From Lachnospiraceae bacterium (GTDB taxonomy: Bacteria; Bacillota; Clostridia; Lachnospirales; Lachnospiraceae), in the NCBI GenBank assembly GCA_011959805.1, contig BLMC01000003.1, positions 38,507 to 102,506 on the forward strand: a stretch of DNA of 64,000 nucleotides, written 5' to 3'. Positions 24,344 through 34,092 of this stretch are shown here, one piece after another (positions within the stretch are counted from its first letter, which is position 1; each line of letters begins with the position of its first letter). The position numbers and the translations under genes were made by a program. Under the pieces are notes generated by a model, which worked only from the letters and a program-made list of their open reading frames with translations, did no database searches and had not been told where the DNA came from.

Positions 24344-26140
24344 ATGGGAGAAATAGAAAAACAACGGATTGCAGCATTGCAAAAGCTGCTCAAAGAGGCA
24401 GGGATTGACTATTATATTGTGCCAACGGCAGATTATCACAACTCAGAGTATGTCAATGCACATTTTAAGATGCGAGAGTTTTTGTCTGGATTTACTGGAT
24501 CGGCTGGAACGCTTGTGGTGAGTGCCAAAGAGGCAGGTCTTTGGACAGACGGTAGATATTTTGTGCAGGCGGAGAATGAGTTGCAAGGCTCTGGAATTGT
24601 CTTATATAAAATGCTGGAAGAGGGCGTTCCAAAAATCGAGGAATATTTGGAAAGAAATGTTACAGATGGTCAGACAATTGGTTTTGATGGCAGGGTTGTG
24701 GACGCTTTTTTTGGAAAAGAACTGGAAAAGACATTTGCCGGGAAAGATATAACTTTTGTATATGATAAGGATATTGCGGCGCAGCTTTGGCAGGATAGGC
24801 CGGCAAGACCTGTAAGCAAACTTTGGATTGTGTCTGAGGAAAATTGCGGTATGAGTGTCGCAGATAAACTGACCAAGGTTCGTGAAAAAATGGCAGAAGA
24901 AGGGGCAAAGTATCTTCTGATCTCAAAGTTGGATGATATTATGTGGCTTTATAATATTCGGGCAAATGATGTTGATTGTAATCCAGTAGCGCTTTCTTAT
25001 ACGTATGTTTCAAAGGACAAAGCAGTATTATTTATTCAGACAGAAGCGTTGACAGAGGAAGCGAAGCTGCATTTTGAGAAGAGCGATGTACTTTGTGAAG
25101 ACTATGACAATATTGCAGAGTATCTTAAAACGTGTGACATGCGTGGAAAAGTGTGGTGTTCGGGAGCAGATATCAGCTATATGCTCTATAAGGTGGTTCA
25201 AAACCGTACAGAACTTGTGGACAAAAAAAATCCGACAGAGCTGTTGAAAGCAATCAAGAATCCTGTTGAACTGGAACATATCAGAGAGTGTTACTTGAAA
25301 GATAGTGCTGTTTTGACAAAGTTTCTTTTTTGGATGAAAGAAAATGTGGGGAAAGTTTCGATGGATGAACGAAGTGTAGCTGCGAAGTTGGATAGTATGA
25401 GAGCGAAAATTCCAGGTTTTCTTGACTTGTCTTTTCCAACAATCAGTGCCTACAAGGCCAATGCAGCGATGGCACATTACAGTGCGACTCCAGAACATTT
25501 TAGCATCATTGAGGCAGAGGGACTTTATTTAGTTGACTCAGGTGGACAATATGAGGGTGGTACCACAGATGTGACAAGGACAATCGCACTAGGAACTGTC
25601 ACCGATGAGATGAAATTTCATTTTACGAAAGTTGCCTGTTCAATGCTACGTCTGGCAGACATAAAGTTTCTATATGGTTGTACAGGAAGAAATCTTGATA
25701 TTATCGCGCGGGAACCGCTTTGGCAGTGTGGATTGGATTACAAACATGGAACAGGACATGGAATCGGCTATATTTTAAATGTTCACGAGGGACCGCACAG
25801 TTTAAGATGGCAGTACAGACAAGAGTTGCCAGAAACGGAACTGGAAGAAGGAATGATTCTCTCTGATGAACCAGGTATGTATGTACAGGATAGCCACGGA
25901 ATTCGTACAGAGAATATCATTGAGACAGTGAAAGAGAATAAGAACGAGTACGGACAATTTATGGGATTTCGTCATCTGACTTATGTACCAATTGATTTAG
26001 ATATCATTGATACACAATATATGGAAGCATCCGATATCTGTAAGTTGAATGCTTACCACGAAAGTGTTTATAACAAACTTTCGCCTTATTTTGAAGGGGA
26101 GCAACTTGAAATGTTGCGAAAAGCGACACGCCCCATATAA
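24344..26140 (+). CDS. Xaa-Pro aminopeptidase (M24B family)
   Basis: Cytoplasmic metallopeptidase releasing N-terminal residues before proline. At 598 residues it is the long three-domain form (two creatinase-like N-domains plus the pita-bread catalytic domain). Metal ligands are visible: LVDSGGQYEGGTTDVTRT (two Asp), HGTGHGIGY (His), SDEPGMYV (Glu) and IRTENI (Glu). The start is set at ATG 24344 because GGAGG (24334-24338) lies 5 bases upstream; an in-frame GTG at 24332 overlaps that site. It lies directly after deoC. Confidence 0.93.
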   Translation: MGEIEKQRIAALQKLLKEAGIDYYIVPTADYHNSEYVNAHFKMREFLSGFTGSAGTLVVSAKEAGLWTDGRYFVQAENELQGSGIVLYKMLEEGVPKIEEYLERNVTDGQTIGFDGRVVDAFFGKELEKTFAGKDITFVYDKDIAAQLWQDRPARPVSKLWIVSEENCGMSVADKLTKVREKMAEEGAKYLLISKLDDIMWLYNIRANDVDCNPVALSYTYVSKDKAVLFIQTEALTEEAKLHFEKSDVLCEDYDNIAEYLKTCDMRGKVWCSGADISYMLYKVVQNRTELVDKKNPTELLKAIKNPVELEHIRECYLKDSAVLTKFLFWMKENVGKVSMDERSVAAKLDSMRAKIPGFLDLSFPTISAYKANAAMAHYSATPEHFSIIEAEGLYLVDSGGQYEGGTTDVTRTIALGTVTDEMKFHFTKVACSMLRLADIKFLYGCTGRNLDIIAREPLWQCGLDYKHGTGHGIGYILNVHEGPHSLRWQYRQELPETELEEGMILSDEPGMYVQDSHGIRTENIIETVKENKNEYGQFMGFRHLTYVPIDLDIIDTQYMEASDICKLNAYHESVYNKLSPYFEGEQLEMLRKATRPI

Positions 26141-26165
26141 TTTTGAGAAGTTTATGTTAATTTTA

Positions 26166-26215
26166 TTGACTTTTATCTGAGGTTTTGAGATAATTATATC
26201 GTTAGGGAATTCCCT
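26166..26215 (+). promoter_or_regulatory. pckA promoter with palindrome at the transcription start
   Basis: TTGACT (26166-26171), 17-base spacer, GATAAT (26189-26194). The 12-base palindrome AGGGAATTCCCT (26204-26215) starts just past the predicted transcription start, where a repressor would act. The leader also has AACCGT and ACGGTT about 25 bases apart. Confidence 0.6.
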
Positions 26216-26301
26216 GATCATTACAATCATAACCGTTTCAGACAGTATAATGCGTCATGACGGTTTGAAATAAAATTTTATTATCTTAAGGAGGATCTTA
26301 T

Positions 26302-28020
26302 ATGTCAACGAAAGCGTATTATCCCATTTCCGAGATTGGTGCTGGAAAGGTAGGATTTTCTAAGACACGTTCTATCATCGAGGCTGCTTTTTACGGAAAC
26401 AATGTAGTGAAGGTAAACACCTTAAAAGAAGCCTATGAGTTAGCAAAGAATTCACCGGGAACAATTGTTACCGATATGAAAATCAAAGACGGAGAAACAT
26501 TTGGTCTTGAGAAAGATTCAAGAGTTCTTTTATTCAATGATGGAGCGGTTACAGGACGTTACGCAGCAGCACGCCGCATTAAGGGTGAGCCGGGTGTAGA
26601 CCAGACAAAACTGGACAAGGTAGTTATGGATGCTGTGTATGAGACACGTTGGAAGACAATGTATCATGCAGAGTGTTTTGTAGGTCTTGACCCTGAGTTT
26701 ATGGTAAAGGCACATCTTCTGATTCCAGAAGGAGAAGAGAACCTTCTTTACAACTGGATGATCAATTTCCAGTATATGTCTGACGAATATGTAAAAATGT
26801 ACAAGACCTCTAAGCCAGTTGGCGATGGCAATGAGCCAGATATCTATATTTTCTCTGATCCTCAGTGGGCACCACACGAGGCACCAGACGTTGATTACAG
26901 TTGTTTAAGTGATCCTCTGACACTTTGCTACTTTGATACAAACCAGAACTGCGCAGCAATTCTTGGTATGAAGTATTTTGGTGAGCACAAGAAGGGCACA
27001 CTAACAATGGCGTGGGCACTCGCAAATAGAAATGGCTATGCTTCCTGCCACGGCGGACAGAAAGAATATTCTCTGGAAGGTGGCAAGAAGTTCGTGGCAT
27101 CTGTATATGGACTGTCTGGATCAGGAAAGTCTACATTGACACATGCTAAGCATGCTGGAAAGTATGATGCGTTTGGTGGAATCAAAGTGCTTCATGACGA
27201 CGCTTTTATCATCAATACAGATACTTGTGCATCAATCGCACTAGAGCCTACTTATTTTGACAAGACAGCAGACTATCCTACAGGATGCGATGACAATGAA
27301 TACTTATTATCTGCACAGAACTGCTCCGCTACGATGGATGAAGATGGAAAGATTCAGCTGGTAACAGAGGACATTAGAAATGGTAACGGACGTGCGATTA
27401 AGTCAAAACTATGGTCGCCAAATCGCGTAGATAAGATTGATGCTCCTGTAAATGCAATCTTCTGGATTATGAAAGACCCAACAATTCCTCCAGTAGTGAA
27501 ATTAAAGGGCGCAGCGCTCGCATCTGTTATGGGTGCTACACTTGCAACTAAGACATCTACAGCAGAGCGTGTTGCAGCAGGTACAGACCTGAATGCATTG
27601 AGAATCGTTCCTTACGCAAATCCGTTTAGAACCTATCCGCTAGTAAATGACTATGAGAAGTTTAAGAAACTGGTTGAGGAGAAGGACGTTGCGTGCTATA
27701 TTGTCAATACAGGCGATTTCATGGGCACAAAGGTAAAACCAGCAGACACATTGGGTATTCTTGAGACAATCGTTGAAGGAAAGGCAAACTTCGAGAAATG
27801 GGGTAATTTCGACGATATCGAGATTATGTATGATTGGTCAGGAAAGACAAGCGATGCATTCAAGCCGGATATGAACAATGCAGAGTATGTGGCAGCATTG
27901 AAGTCAGCTATGCAGAATCGTGTAGATGCAGTGGAAGGCTTTGCAACCAAGAAGGAAGGCTATGACAAACTTCCAGATGAGGCACTTGCAGCATTGAAGA
28001 AGCTTGTTGAGCAGTGCTAA
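26302..28020 (+). CDS. pckA: Phosphoenolpyruvate carboxykinase (ATP)
   Basis: Interconverts oxaloacetate + ATP and PEP + CO2 + ADP; in fermenting gut bacteria it often runs toward oxaloacetate. The 572-residue protein has the P-loop YGLSGSGKSTLTH (about 268-280), the downstream metal site HDDAFII and the adenine-site segment near RIVPYANPF. It is slightly longer than the roughly 540-residue enterobacterial enzyme. The ribosome site AAGGAGG is strong. It is monocistronic: its own promoter precedes it and a 15-bp terminator follows. Confidence 0.95.
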   Translation: MSTKAYYPISEIGAGKVGFSKTRSIIEAAFYGNNVVKVNTLKEAYELAKNSPGTIVTDMKIKDGETFGLEKDSRVLLFNDGAVTGRYAAARRIKGEPGVDQTKLDKVVMDAVYETRWKTMYHAECFVGLDPEFMVKAHLLIPEGEENLLYNWMINFQYMSDEYVKMYKTSKPVGDGNEPDIYIFSDPQWAPHEAPDVDYSCLSDPLTLCYFDTNQNCAAILGMKYFGEHKKGTLTMAWALANRNGYASCHGGQKEYSLEGGKKFVASVYGLSGSGKSTLTHAKHAGKYDAFGGIKVLHDDAFIINTDTCASIALEPTYFDKTADYPTGCDDNEYLLSAQNCSATMDEDGKIQLVTEDIRNGNGRAIKSKLWSPNRVDKIDAPVNAIFWIMKDPTIPPVVKLKGAALASVMGATLATKTSTAERVAAGTDLNALRIVPYANPFRTYPLVNDYEKFKKLVEEKDVACYIVNTGDFMGTKVKPADTLGILETIVEGKANFEKWGNFDDIEIMYDWSGKTSDAFKPDMNNAEYVAALKSAMQNRVDAVEGFATKKEGYDKLPDEALAALKKLVEQC

Positions 28021-28040
28021 TAAAATAGTGTTAATAATTT

Positions 28041-28069
28041 GAGAGGAGAAGTTGTTTTCTCTACTCGCG
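28041..28069. repeat. Dispersed hairpin family copy after pckA
   Basis: GAGAGGAGAA (28041-28050) pairs imperfectly with TTCTCTACTC (28057-28066). The core matches the hairpins at 5435, 12186, 52490 and 61778. Confidence 0.4.
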
Positions 28070-28118
28070 AGACCTGTGCGATATTCTAGTTGTTTATTTT
28101 CTTTGCATAGGTTCATAT

Positions 28119-28154
28119 ACAAAAAGGGACACATTATATTGTGTCTCTTTTTGT
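28119..28154 (+). terminator. Terminator after pckA
   Basis: ACAAAAAGGGACACA (28119-28133) pairs with TGTGTCTCTTTTTGT (28140-28154), 15 bp with one G-U pair and a built-in U tract. The next promoter begins two bases later. Confidence 0.85.
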
Positions 28155-28155
28155 A

Positions 28156-28213
28156 TTGACAATATTTTACATTTATTATATACTTTAACTGTATCAAGTG
28201 TATTAATACAGTT
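28156..28213 (+). promoter_or_regulatory. Promoter and likely autoregulatory operator of the GntR-ABC operon
   Basis: TTGACA (28156-28161), 17-base spacer, TATACT (28179-28184). Just downstream AACTGTAT (28187-28194) and ATACAGTT (28206-28213) form an inverted repeat with GTATTAATAC (28200-28209) inside it, the kind of site bound by YtrA-type GntR repressors. Confidence 0.65.
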
Positions 28214-28230
28214 AGAAAGGAGATAGGGCT

Positions 28231-28638
28231 ATGATTTTAATCGATCACAAAGATCGACGCCCGATTTATGAACAGGTTATTGAACGGTTTCAGCAGATGA
28301 TTTTGTGTGGCGCAATGCAGCCAAATGCTCCTATGCCATCTGTCAGAAGTCTTGCAATGGAATTGTCATTAAATCCTAATACGATTCAGCGTGCTTATCA
28401 GGAATTAGAGCGAGCCGGATATATCTATACCATAAAAGGGAAAGGCAGTTTTGTGAGTGAGACTGTGACAGCAGCTGCTCATAAAAGGCAGGAAATTCAA
28501 CGAGAGATGCAAGGAATTGTCGATAAGGCATTGCTTGCCGGTATAGCGGCAGAAGAGCTGTCAGAAATTATTAAAATCTGTATACAAAACAGCAATGTAT
28601 TGACAAACAAGAGAGCGATAAAGGGGGAATTGACATGA
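28231..28638 (+). CDS. GntR-family regulator, YtrA subfamily
   Basis: A 135-residue repressor-type protein. Its winged helix-turn-helix at about 10-75 (RPIYEQVIERFQQMILCG, MPSVRSLAMELSLNPNTIQRAYQELERAGYIYTI, GKGSFVS) is followed by a short helical tail instead of a large effector domain, which is the YtrA pattern. These regulators usually repress their own operon with an ABC exporter and respond to envelope stress. The stop overlaps the ATPase start by four bases (ATGA). The operator candidate lies between the promoter and this gene. Confidence 0.9.
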   Translation: MILIDHKDRRPIYEQVIERFQQMILCGAMQPNAPMPSVRSLAMELSLNPNTIQRAYQELERAGYIYTIKGKGSFVSETVTAAAHKRQEIQREMQGIVDKALLAGIAAEELSEIIKICIQNSNVLTNKRAIKGELT

Positions 28639-29537
28639 TAACAGCAGTAAATGTAACAAAGCATTTTGAGGAGATTACGGCCGTAAATGATGTCAATGTA
28701 ACAATTAAAAACAGGGAAGTTTTTGGGTTAATTGGCACAAATGGAGCAGGGAAAAGTACGTTTTTGCGCATGGCGGCAGGGGTGTTGAAACCTGACAGCG
28801 GAAAAATCTTTGTAGATGACCAAATAGTTTATGAAAATGCATCCACAAAGGCGGATATTTTTTATATATCAGATGACCAATATTTTTTGCCGAATGCTAC
28901 ACCGCGGGATATGGCAGTATTTTATAAGGATTATTTTAAGTCTTTTGACAGAGCGCGGTTTGATGAGATGCTTGGAAAATTTCAGCTAAAGGCAAACAGA
29001 AAGATTAATACTTTTTCTAAAGGAATGAAAAAGCAGCTCTCGGTATTGCTTGGTATCTGTGCAAATACAAAATATTTATTCTGTGATGAAACCTTTGATG
29101 GATTGGACCCTGTTATGCGACAGGCAGTGAAGAGTATTTTTGCCGGAGAGCTATCAGAGAGGGATTTTACTCCAGTGATCGCATCACATAATTTGCGAGA
29201 ATTGGAAGATATCTGTGATTGTGTTGGAATTTTACATCAGGGTGGTGTGCTGATGCAGAAGGATTTGGAGGAGATGAAATTAAATATTCACAATGTACAA
29301 TGTGTATTTCAAAGCTTAGAGGAAGAAAAGACAGCACTTGGTTTATTGGACATTGTTAAGGCAGAGAAAAGGGGAAGTCTAAATATTATTACAGTACGTG
29401 GTTCAGAAAAAGAGATATTGAATAAAATCAATACATTTTCACCTGTTTTTGCAGAAATTCTGCCTTTGACCCTAGAAGAAATCTTTATTAGTGAAACGGA
29501 GGTTGTAGGATATGATATCAAAGAACTTATATTTTAA
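28635..29537 (+). CDS. ABC transporter ATP-binding protein
   Basis: A 300-residue ATPase of the ABC-2/YtrB-like type. Walker A is GTNGAGKST (about 35-43), the signature motif is FSKGMKKQL, a diverged LSGGQ common in this group, and Walker B reads YLFCDETFDGLDP, with Cys-Asp-Glu-Thr where LDEP is usual. It pairs with the permease that overlaps its last 26 bases. Expression is presumably controlled by the GntR regulator upstream. The substrate is unknown. Confidence 0.9.
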   Translation: MITAVNVTKHFEEITAVNDVNVTIKNREVFGLIGTNGAGKSTFLRMAAGVLKPDSGKIFVDDQIVYENASTKADIFYISDDQYFLPNATPRDMAVFYKDYFKSFDRARFDEMLGKFQLKANRKINTFSKGMKKQLSVLLGICANTKYLFCDETFDGLDPVMRQAVKSIFAGELSERDFTPVIASHNLRELEDICDCVGILHQGGVLMQKDLEEMKLNIHNVQCVFQSLEEEKTALGLLDIVKAEKRGSLNIITVRGSEKEILNKINTFSPVFAEILPLTLEEIFISETEVVGYDIKELIF

Positions 29538-31683
29538 GCTGATAAAACAGGATTTCAAGAAGAGAATATGGTGTCCAATTCTAATATTTGTTGCATGTTT
29601 TTTAGGATTGGAAGTGCGTATGCTTATGGGTATGGAACAATTTACGCAGTATTCTGATTTACGCCCCTATGATATTACAGTATATATTAGGCAGTATTTC
29701 TTTGGCAGAGAGGCGATGGCTATGTCAGCTGTAGCGTGTATGGCAGCATTTCTGTGTGGAATTAGTGGGTATACATATCTACATTCCAAAATACAAGTTG
29801 ATTTGTATCATAGTCTTCCAGTTAGTAGAACACAGCTTTTCTGGTCAAGATATTTATCAGGATTTTTACAGTTTATGATTCCTTTTGTGATGAATATAAT
29901 AATTTGTATAGGAATTGCAGTAGGTAGGAAAGCTATTACGATTCAAACGATTCCCGCTATATTTTCCTTTATTGGTATACAGATGATTATATTTGTATTA
30001 TCATATAGCGTTGCGGTTATCGCCACAGGACTTACTGGAAATTTAATTATTAGCATTTTGGGTACAGGAGTATTATTTGTGTATAGCACTGTACTGGAAG
30101 TGATTCTATTTTTAATGTCCACGCGCTTTTTCGATACCTATACTGTTTATAATAGTAGAGGAAATATTGCACTCAATGATAAAATTTGGTGTTTTTCTCC
30201 TCTTTCCATGATTATCAAGTTGTTTGCGAGTCCTAACAATACGACGCAGGTTGCTGCCCAAAAGTTTTTCAAATATGATAGTTCTTATATATGGGTGCTC
30301 ATTGTAGCAGCAATTTTGTATAGTCTAGCAGCATACATCATATTTGTAAAAAGGGCATCTGAATCGGCAGGAAAATCGATTGCATTTCGCGTTGCAGAAC
30401 CTATAATTAAAACTATGATTGTTATACCAGCTGCCTTTTACATGGGGTTCTTCTTTTGCTCGATTTATTATATAGATACGGATGAGTGGTTTTTGTTTGG
30501 CGTGATATTTGGATTTACAATAGTTTGTATTTTGATGGAAATCATTTATCGAATAAATTTACATGGTGCATTAATGCATAAGAAGCAGTTTTTGTTTAAT
30601 TTGGCATGTACGATGTTGATTTTAATTGTATTTTGGTATGATGTAGCAGGGTATGATACTTATGTACCATCGGATTCCCAACTACAAAGTTGTGCTGTAT
30701 CAATTTCTGATCTTATGCCTCTTCAGCAGGATATTCGAGTCAATGAATTTGGGGTACATCATTTAAGCCCAGCAGAATACCGCATGGCAAATATGGAGTT
30801 ACAGGGAAATTCAAGTGTTATGGAACTTGCTCGGAAGGCTGCCAAAGAACAACTTGCATATCGTAATTTTGACTATTATGATGGTATTGAGGAGTCTCCT
30901 GAATATATAGAAACTATGAAGAGACAGGAGAATTATCGAAATATAGAGTTTGGATATAAATTTCCTAGTGGGAAAGTAATCTATCGCAGCTATATAATTG
31001 ACATTTCTGATGAGACCACATTGTATCTACTTTCAGGTATTTTTAATGATTCTAATTATAAAGTTGGTTCTACCCCTATCTTTAATGATTATTGGAATGT
31101 TTCGTTTGAGGCAATAAGGTGCCAAAGTAATTTTAAGATAGGAGATATCACACTTACACCTGAAAGACAGGCAAAACTAATGGAAATCTATTATAATGAA
31201 TATATGAAACTTACATTGGATACTGTTATGCATACACTTCCTGTAGGAACATTAGATTTTATGGTAAGAAATATAAATGATAAATATCACTATTCTAGTT
31301 ATTCTGGCAATATGTATGTTTATCCACAATTTACAGAAACGATTGCGTTAATAAAAGAATATGGTTTCGATATGTTGGAGAATCCGACATCGGAAGATGT
31401 GGAACTGATTAGACTAACAAAAGAAAAGACCACCAGCTCGTATAATAATTTGCCAATGGCAGACAGTGAATTGGATGATGAGCCAAAAGAGTATACCGAT
31501 AAGGAACAGATACAGCAGATTCTTGACAATATTATTAATGAAAGATTTTATTGGTATCCTAATTATGGGGATTTATTTGATCATTGTTATTTTATCGAGA
31601 TTCGGTATGCGAAGAACGACCGCAACAATTCTGATTCTAACTATCTGTTTATTACTGGACAAATACCAGCATTTATTCAGTAG
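29512..31683 (+). CDS. ABC-2 type permease with large C-terminal extracytoplasmic domain
   Basis: A 723-residue membrane protein. About eight hydrophobic helices in the first 370 residues match an ABC-2 permease (YLHSKIQVDLYHSLPVSRTQLFW is the typical cytoplasmic loop). A soluble C-terminal half of about 340 residues, rich in Tyr, Asn and Asp, probably lies outside the membrane. It overlaps the ATPase gene by 26 bases, so the pair is coupled. The layout (GntR, ATPase, large permease) is recurrent in Lachnospiraceae as far as I recall, and the exported substrate is unknown. No terminator is obvious after it. Confidence 0.82.
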   Translation: MISKNLYFKLIKQDFKKRIWCPILIFVACFLGLEVRMLMGMEQFTQYSDLRPYDITVYIRQYFFGREAMAMSAVACMAAFLCGISGYTYLHSKIQVDLYHSLPVSRTQLFWSRYLSGFLQFMIPFVMNIIICIGIAVGRKAITIQTIPAIFSFIGIQMIIFVLSYSVAVIATGLTGNLIISILGTGVLFVYSTVLEVILFLMSTRFFDTYTVYNSRGNIALNDKIWCFSPLSMIIKLFASPNNTTQVAAQKFFKYDSSYIWVLIVAAILYSLAAYIIFVKRASESAGKSIAFRVAEPIIKTMIVIPAAFYMGFFFCSIYYIDTDEWFLFGVIFGFTIVCILMEIIYRINLHGALMHKKQFLFNLACTMLILIVFWYDVAGYDTYVPSDSQLQSCAVSISDLMPLQQDIRVNEFGVHHLSPAEYRMANMELQGNSSVMELARKAAKEQLAYRNFDYYDGIEESPEYIETMKRQENYRNIEFGYKFPSGKVIYRSYIIDISDETTLYLLSGIFNDSNYKVGSTPIFNDYWNVSFEAIRCQSNFKIGDITLTPERQAKLMEIYYNEYMKLTLDTVMHTLPVGTLDFMVRNINDKYHYSSYSGNMYVYPQFTETIALIKEYGFDMLENPTSEDVELIRLTKEKTTSSYNNLPMADSELDDEPKEYTDKEQIQQILDNIINERFYWYPNYGDLFDHCYFIEIRYAKNDRNNSDSNYLFITGQIPAFIQ

Positions 31684-31806
31684 ATTGAAGAAGGTGTAAA
31701 ATAACAAAAAAAATAATTAACAAAAGCCCTCTCTTGTGATAAGATATTCATATATAATTTAATGATAATAAAATTTATATAAATGTGTAATCAGGAGGAA
31801 AACAGG

Positions 31807-32862
31807 ATGGCGGAAAAGAAATGTGTAGCCTATGTATCAACTTATACGATGGGTGATAAACATGGTATTAAAATCTATGATGTTGATCTGGAGCAAGGGC
31901 GTTTTAAAGAAAAAGGCGAGGTTCATATTACAAATTCATCGTACGTTACAATCTCGCACAATCGAAAGTATCTCTATGCAATAACCGATACAGGTGTTTC
32001 TAGCTACATGATTTTGCCAGATGGGAATTTAGAGTTTGTGAATACTGCTTCTACAAATAGTATGAGAGGGTGCTACCTTTCGACCGACTATGAGGACAAG
32101 TTCTTATTCTGTGCGGGATATCATGATGGAAAAATCACAGTGTTACATCTGGATTCTAACACTGGGGCGGTAGATGCTATTACAGATGAAGTGTTTCACA
32201 GAGGGCTTGGAAGTATTGCGGAGAGAAGCTATCGACCACATATCAGTTGTGTGAAGATGACAAGAGATAACAAGTATTTGTGCGCGGCGGATCTTGGGAT
32301 TGATTATGTGAATATTTATCGTCTGGACCATGACAGAGGAGTTTTACGACAGGTAGATATTATTCGATGCGATATTGATTCTGCGCCGCGGCATTTAAAG
32401 TTTTCGGAAGATGGACGCTTTCTGTATATTGTAAGCGAGATGAAAAACTGCATTGATGTATATGAATATCACGAGGAAGATAATGTGCCATTTTTTGACC
32501 AGATTCAGACAATCCCTACTTCGGAGAAGTTTGAATATAAGGGAGTGGCAGCAAGTGCCTTAAATATTTCGTTTGATGGCAGATACATTATTACCTCTAC
32601 TGCTGGAGATAATTGTGTTTCGCTGTTTGAGATTAATCAAAAGACAGGAGAACTAACCAAACTGTTTTATCTTCCAGTCAGTGGTGAGTATCCAAAGGAT
32701 GCGGCCTTATTTCCAGATAATAGGCATTTGGTAAGCTTAAATCATGAGTCCAATACAATGACTTTTTTCCGGGTAGATTACGAACACAATTATATGGTGA
32801 TGAATGGAAAAGGGCTTGAGATTAACCAAGCAAATTGTATTATTTTTCATGAACTTTCATAG
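31807..32862 (+). CDS. Lactonase-fold (seven-bladed beta-propeller) protein
   Basis: A 351-residue soluble protein of the lactonase/YbhE family, with repeated blade motifs such as YVTISHNRKYLYAI, HISCVKMTRDNKYLCAAD, APRHLKFSEDGRFLYIVSE and YPKDAALFPDNRHLVSLNHES. Family members include 6-phosphogluconolactonase (Pgl/YbhE) and uncharacterised propellers; the activity here is not determined. The start is taken at 31807 because AGGAGG (31793-31798) precedes it; an in-frame ATG 24 bases upstream has no such site. A clean terminator follows. Confidence 0.8.
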   Translation: MAEKKCVAYVSTYTMGDKHGIKIYDVDLEQGRFKEKGEVHITNSSYVTISHNRKYLYAITDTGVSSYMILPDGNLEFVNTASTNSMRGCYLSTDYEDKFLFCAGYHDGKITVLHLDSNTGAVDAITDEVFHRGLGSIAERSYRPHISCVKMTRDNKYLCAADLGIDYVNIYRLDHDRGVLRQVDIIRCDIDSAPRHLKFSEDGRFLYIVSEMKNCIDVYEYHEEDNVPFFDQIQTIPTSEKFEYKGVAASALNISFDGRYIITSTAGDNCVSLFEINQKTGELTKLFYLPVSGEYPKDAALFPDNRHLVSLNHESNTMTFFRVDYEHNYMVMNGKGLEINQANCIIFHELS

Positions 32863-32874
32863 AAGGCAATATAG

Positions 32875-32906
32875 ACAAAAAGTGGTTTTTGACCACTTTT
32901 TGTTTT
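32875..32906 (+). terminator. Terminator after the lactonase-fold gene
   Basis: ACAAAAAGTGGT (32875-32886) pairs perfectly with ACCACTTTTTGT (32892-32903), five-base loop, then TTT. Confidence 0.88.
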
Positions 32907-32979
32907 ATGCATATAGATATTAGGCACAGTAAACAGGCAAAATTAAAAATATAAAATAATTATGATATCATAATATCGC

Positions 32980-34092
32980 TTAAGAATAAAACTTTTTGAT
33001 TTTATCGACTCTAGCAGTCATATTTTGTAATAACAAATCCAAAATAGTGATAGCAGTCATAGATTCCACTACTACAACAGCTCTTGGAACGATAATGGGA
33101 TCATGTCTTCCCTTGATTTGAATTTTGATATTTTCTCCATTTTTGTTTACTGTTTCCTGTTCTTGGAAAATAGATGGTGTTGGTTTAAAATATGCTTTTA
33201 ATAGGAGTTCAGAACCATCGCTGATACCGCCTAGAACACCTCCCGCATGGTTTGAGACTTTGGTAATGGAAGAACCATTCATTCGGAAACTGTCATTGTT
33301 GGAGGAACCATTTGCAGTGGCTACTTTGATGCCATCTCCAATCTCAAAGGCTTTGACGGCGCCGATTGATAGGATTGCTTTTGCAAGATTGGCATCTAAT
33401 TTTTCAAAGACAGGTTCTCCAATTCCAGCAGGCAAATTAGAGACACGACAGGCAACGATTCCGCCAGCAGAATCCAGATTTTCCATGCATTCTTTTAAAT
33501 AGGTTTCCGCTTTAAGAGAGGCTTCTTTGTCTGGCATACCAGTTGGATTGGCTCTTGCTTCTTCAAGATCGATATCTTTTAAAAGGCGTTCGGGTTCCCG
33601 GATTTCGATATTACCGATAGCCTGTGTATAAGCCGCTACTGAAATATTAAGTTCTGCCAATAACTTGCAAGCAATAGCACCTGCTGCAACACGACCAATA
33701 GTTTCGCGCCCAGAAGAACGCCCGCCTCCGCGGTAGTCTCTAAATCCATATTTTTGGTCAAAAGTAAAGTCTGCATGTCCAGGACGGTAGTAGGAAGCGA
33801 TTTCACTGTAGTCAGAGGATCGTTGTGTGGTATTACGCACAAACATGGAGATTGGAGTACCTGTTGTTTTTCCTTCAAAAGTACCAGAGAGAATTTCGAT
33901 ACTGTCTGATTCTTTTCGCTGTGTTGTATAATGAGAAGAGCCAGGTTTTCTTCTGTCAAGAAAAGCTTGAATATCTGCTTCATTTAAGGTAAGGCCAGCG
34001 GGGCAGCCATCAATTACAACGCCAATACCAGAACCATGAGATTCTCCCCAAGTGGTAATTTTAAATATATTTCCAAAAGTTGAACCAGACAT
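32980..34092 (-). CDS. aroC: Chorismate synthase
   Basis: Converts 5-enolpyruvylshikimate-3-phosphate to chorismate with reduced FMN. The 370-residue protein begins SGSTFGNIFKITTWGESHG and carries the three family signatures: GESHGSGIGVVIDGCPAG near 17-34, the RGGGRSSGRET segment near 120, and RHDPIIVPRAVVVVESM near 335. It is the only shikimate gene in the window and is on the minus strand between convergent and divergent neighbours, so it is a single-gene unit. Confidence 0.97.
   Translation of the reverse strand: MSGSTFGNIFKITTWGESHGSGIGVVIDGCPAGLTLNEADIQAFLDRRKPGSSHYTTQRKESDSIEILSGTFEGKTTGTPISMFVRNTTQRSSDYSEIASYYRPGHADFTFDQKYGFRDYRGGGRSSGRETIGRVAAGAIACKLLAELNISVAAYTQAIGNIEIREPERLLKDIDLEEARANPTGMPDKEASLKAETYLKECMENLDSAGGIVACRVSNLPAGIGEPVFEKLDANLAKAILSIGAVKAFEIGDGIKVATANGSSNNDSFRMNGSSITKVSNHAGGVLGGISDGSELLLKAYFKPTPSIFQEQETVNKNGENIKIQIKGRHDPIIVPRAVVVVESMTAITILDLLLQNMTARVDKIKKFYS

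Noticed and set aside
25028..25498. 156-codon minus-strand open frame inside the aminopeptidase P gene
   Set aside because: Antisense to conserved metallopeptidase sequence, with unusual Phe/His/Cys-rich composition and no recognisable domain.
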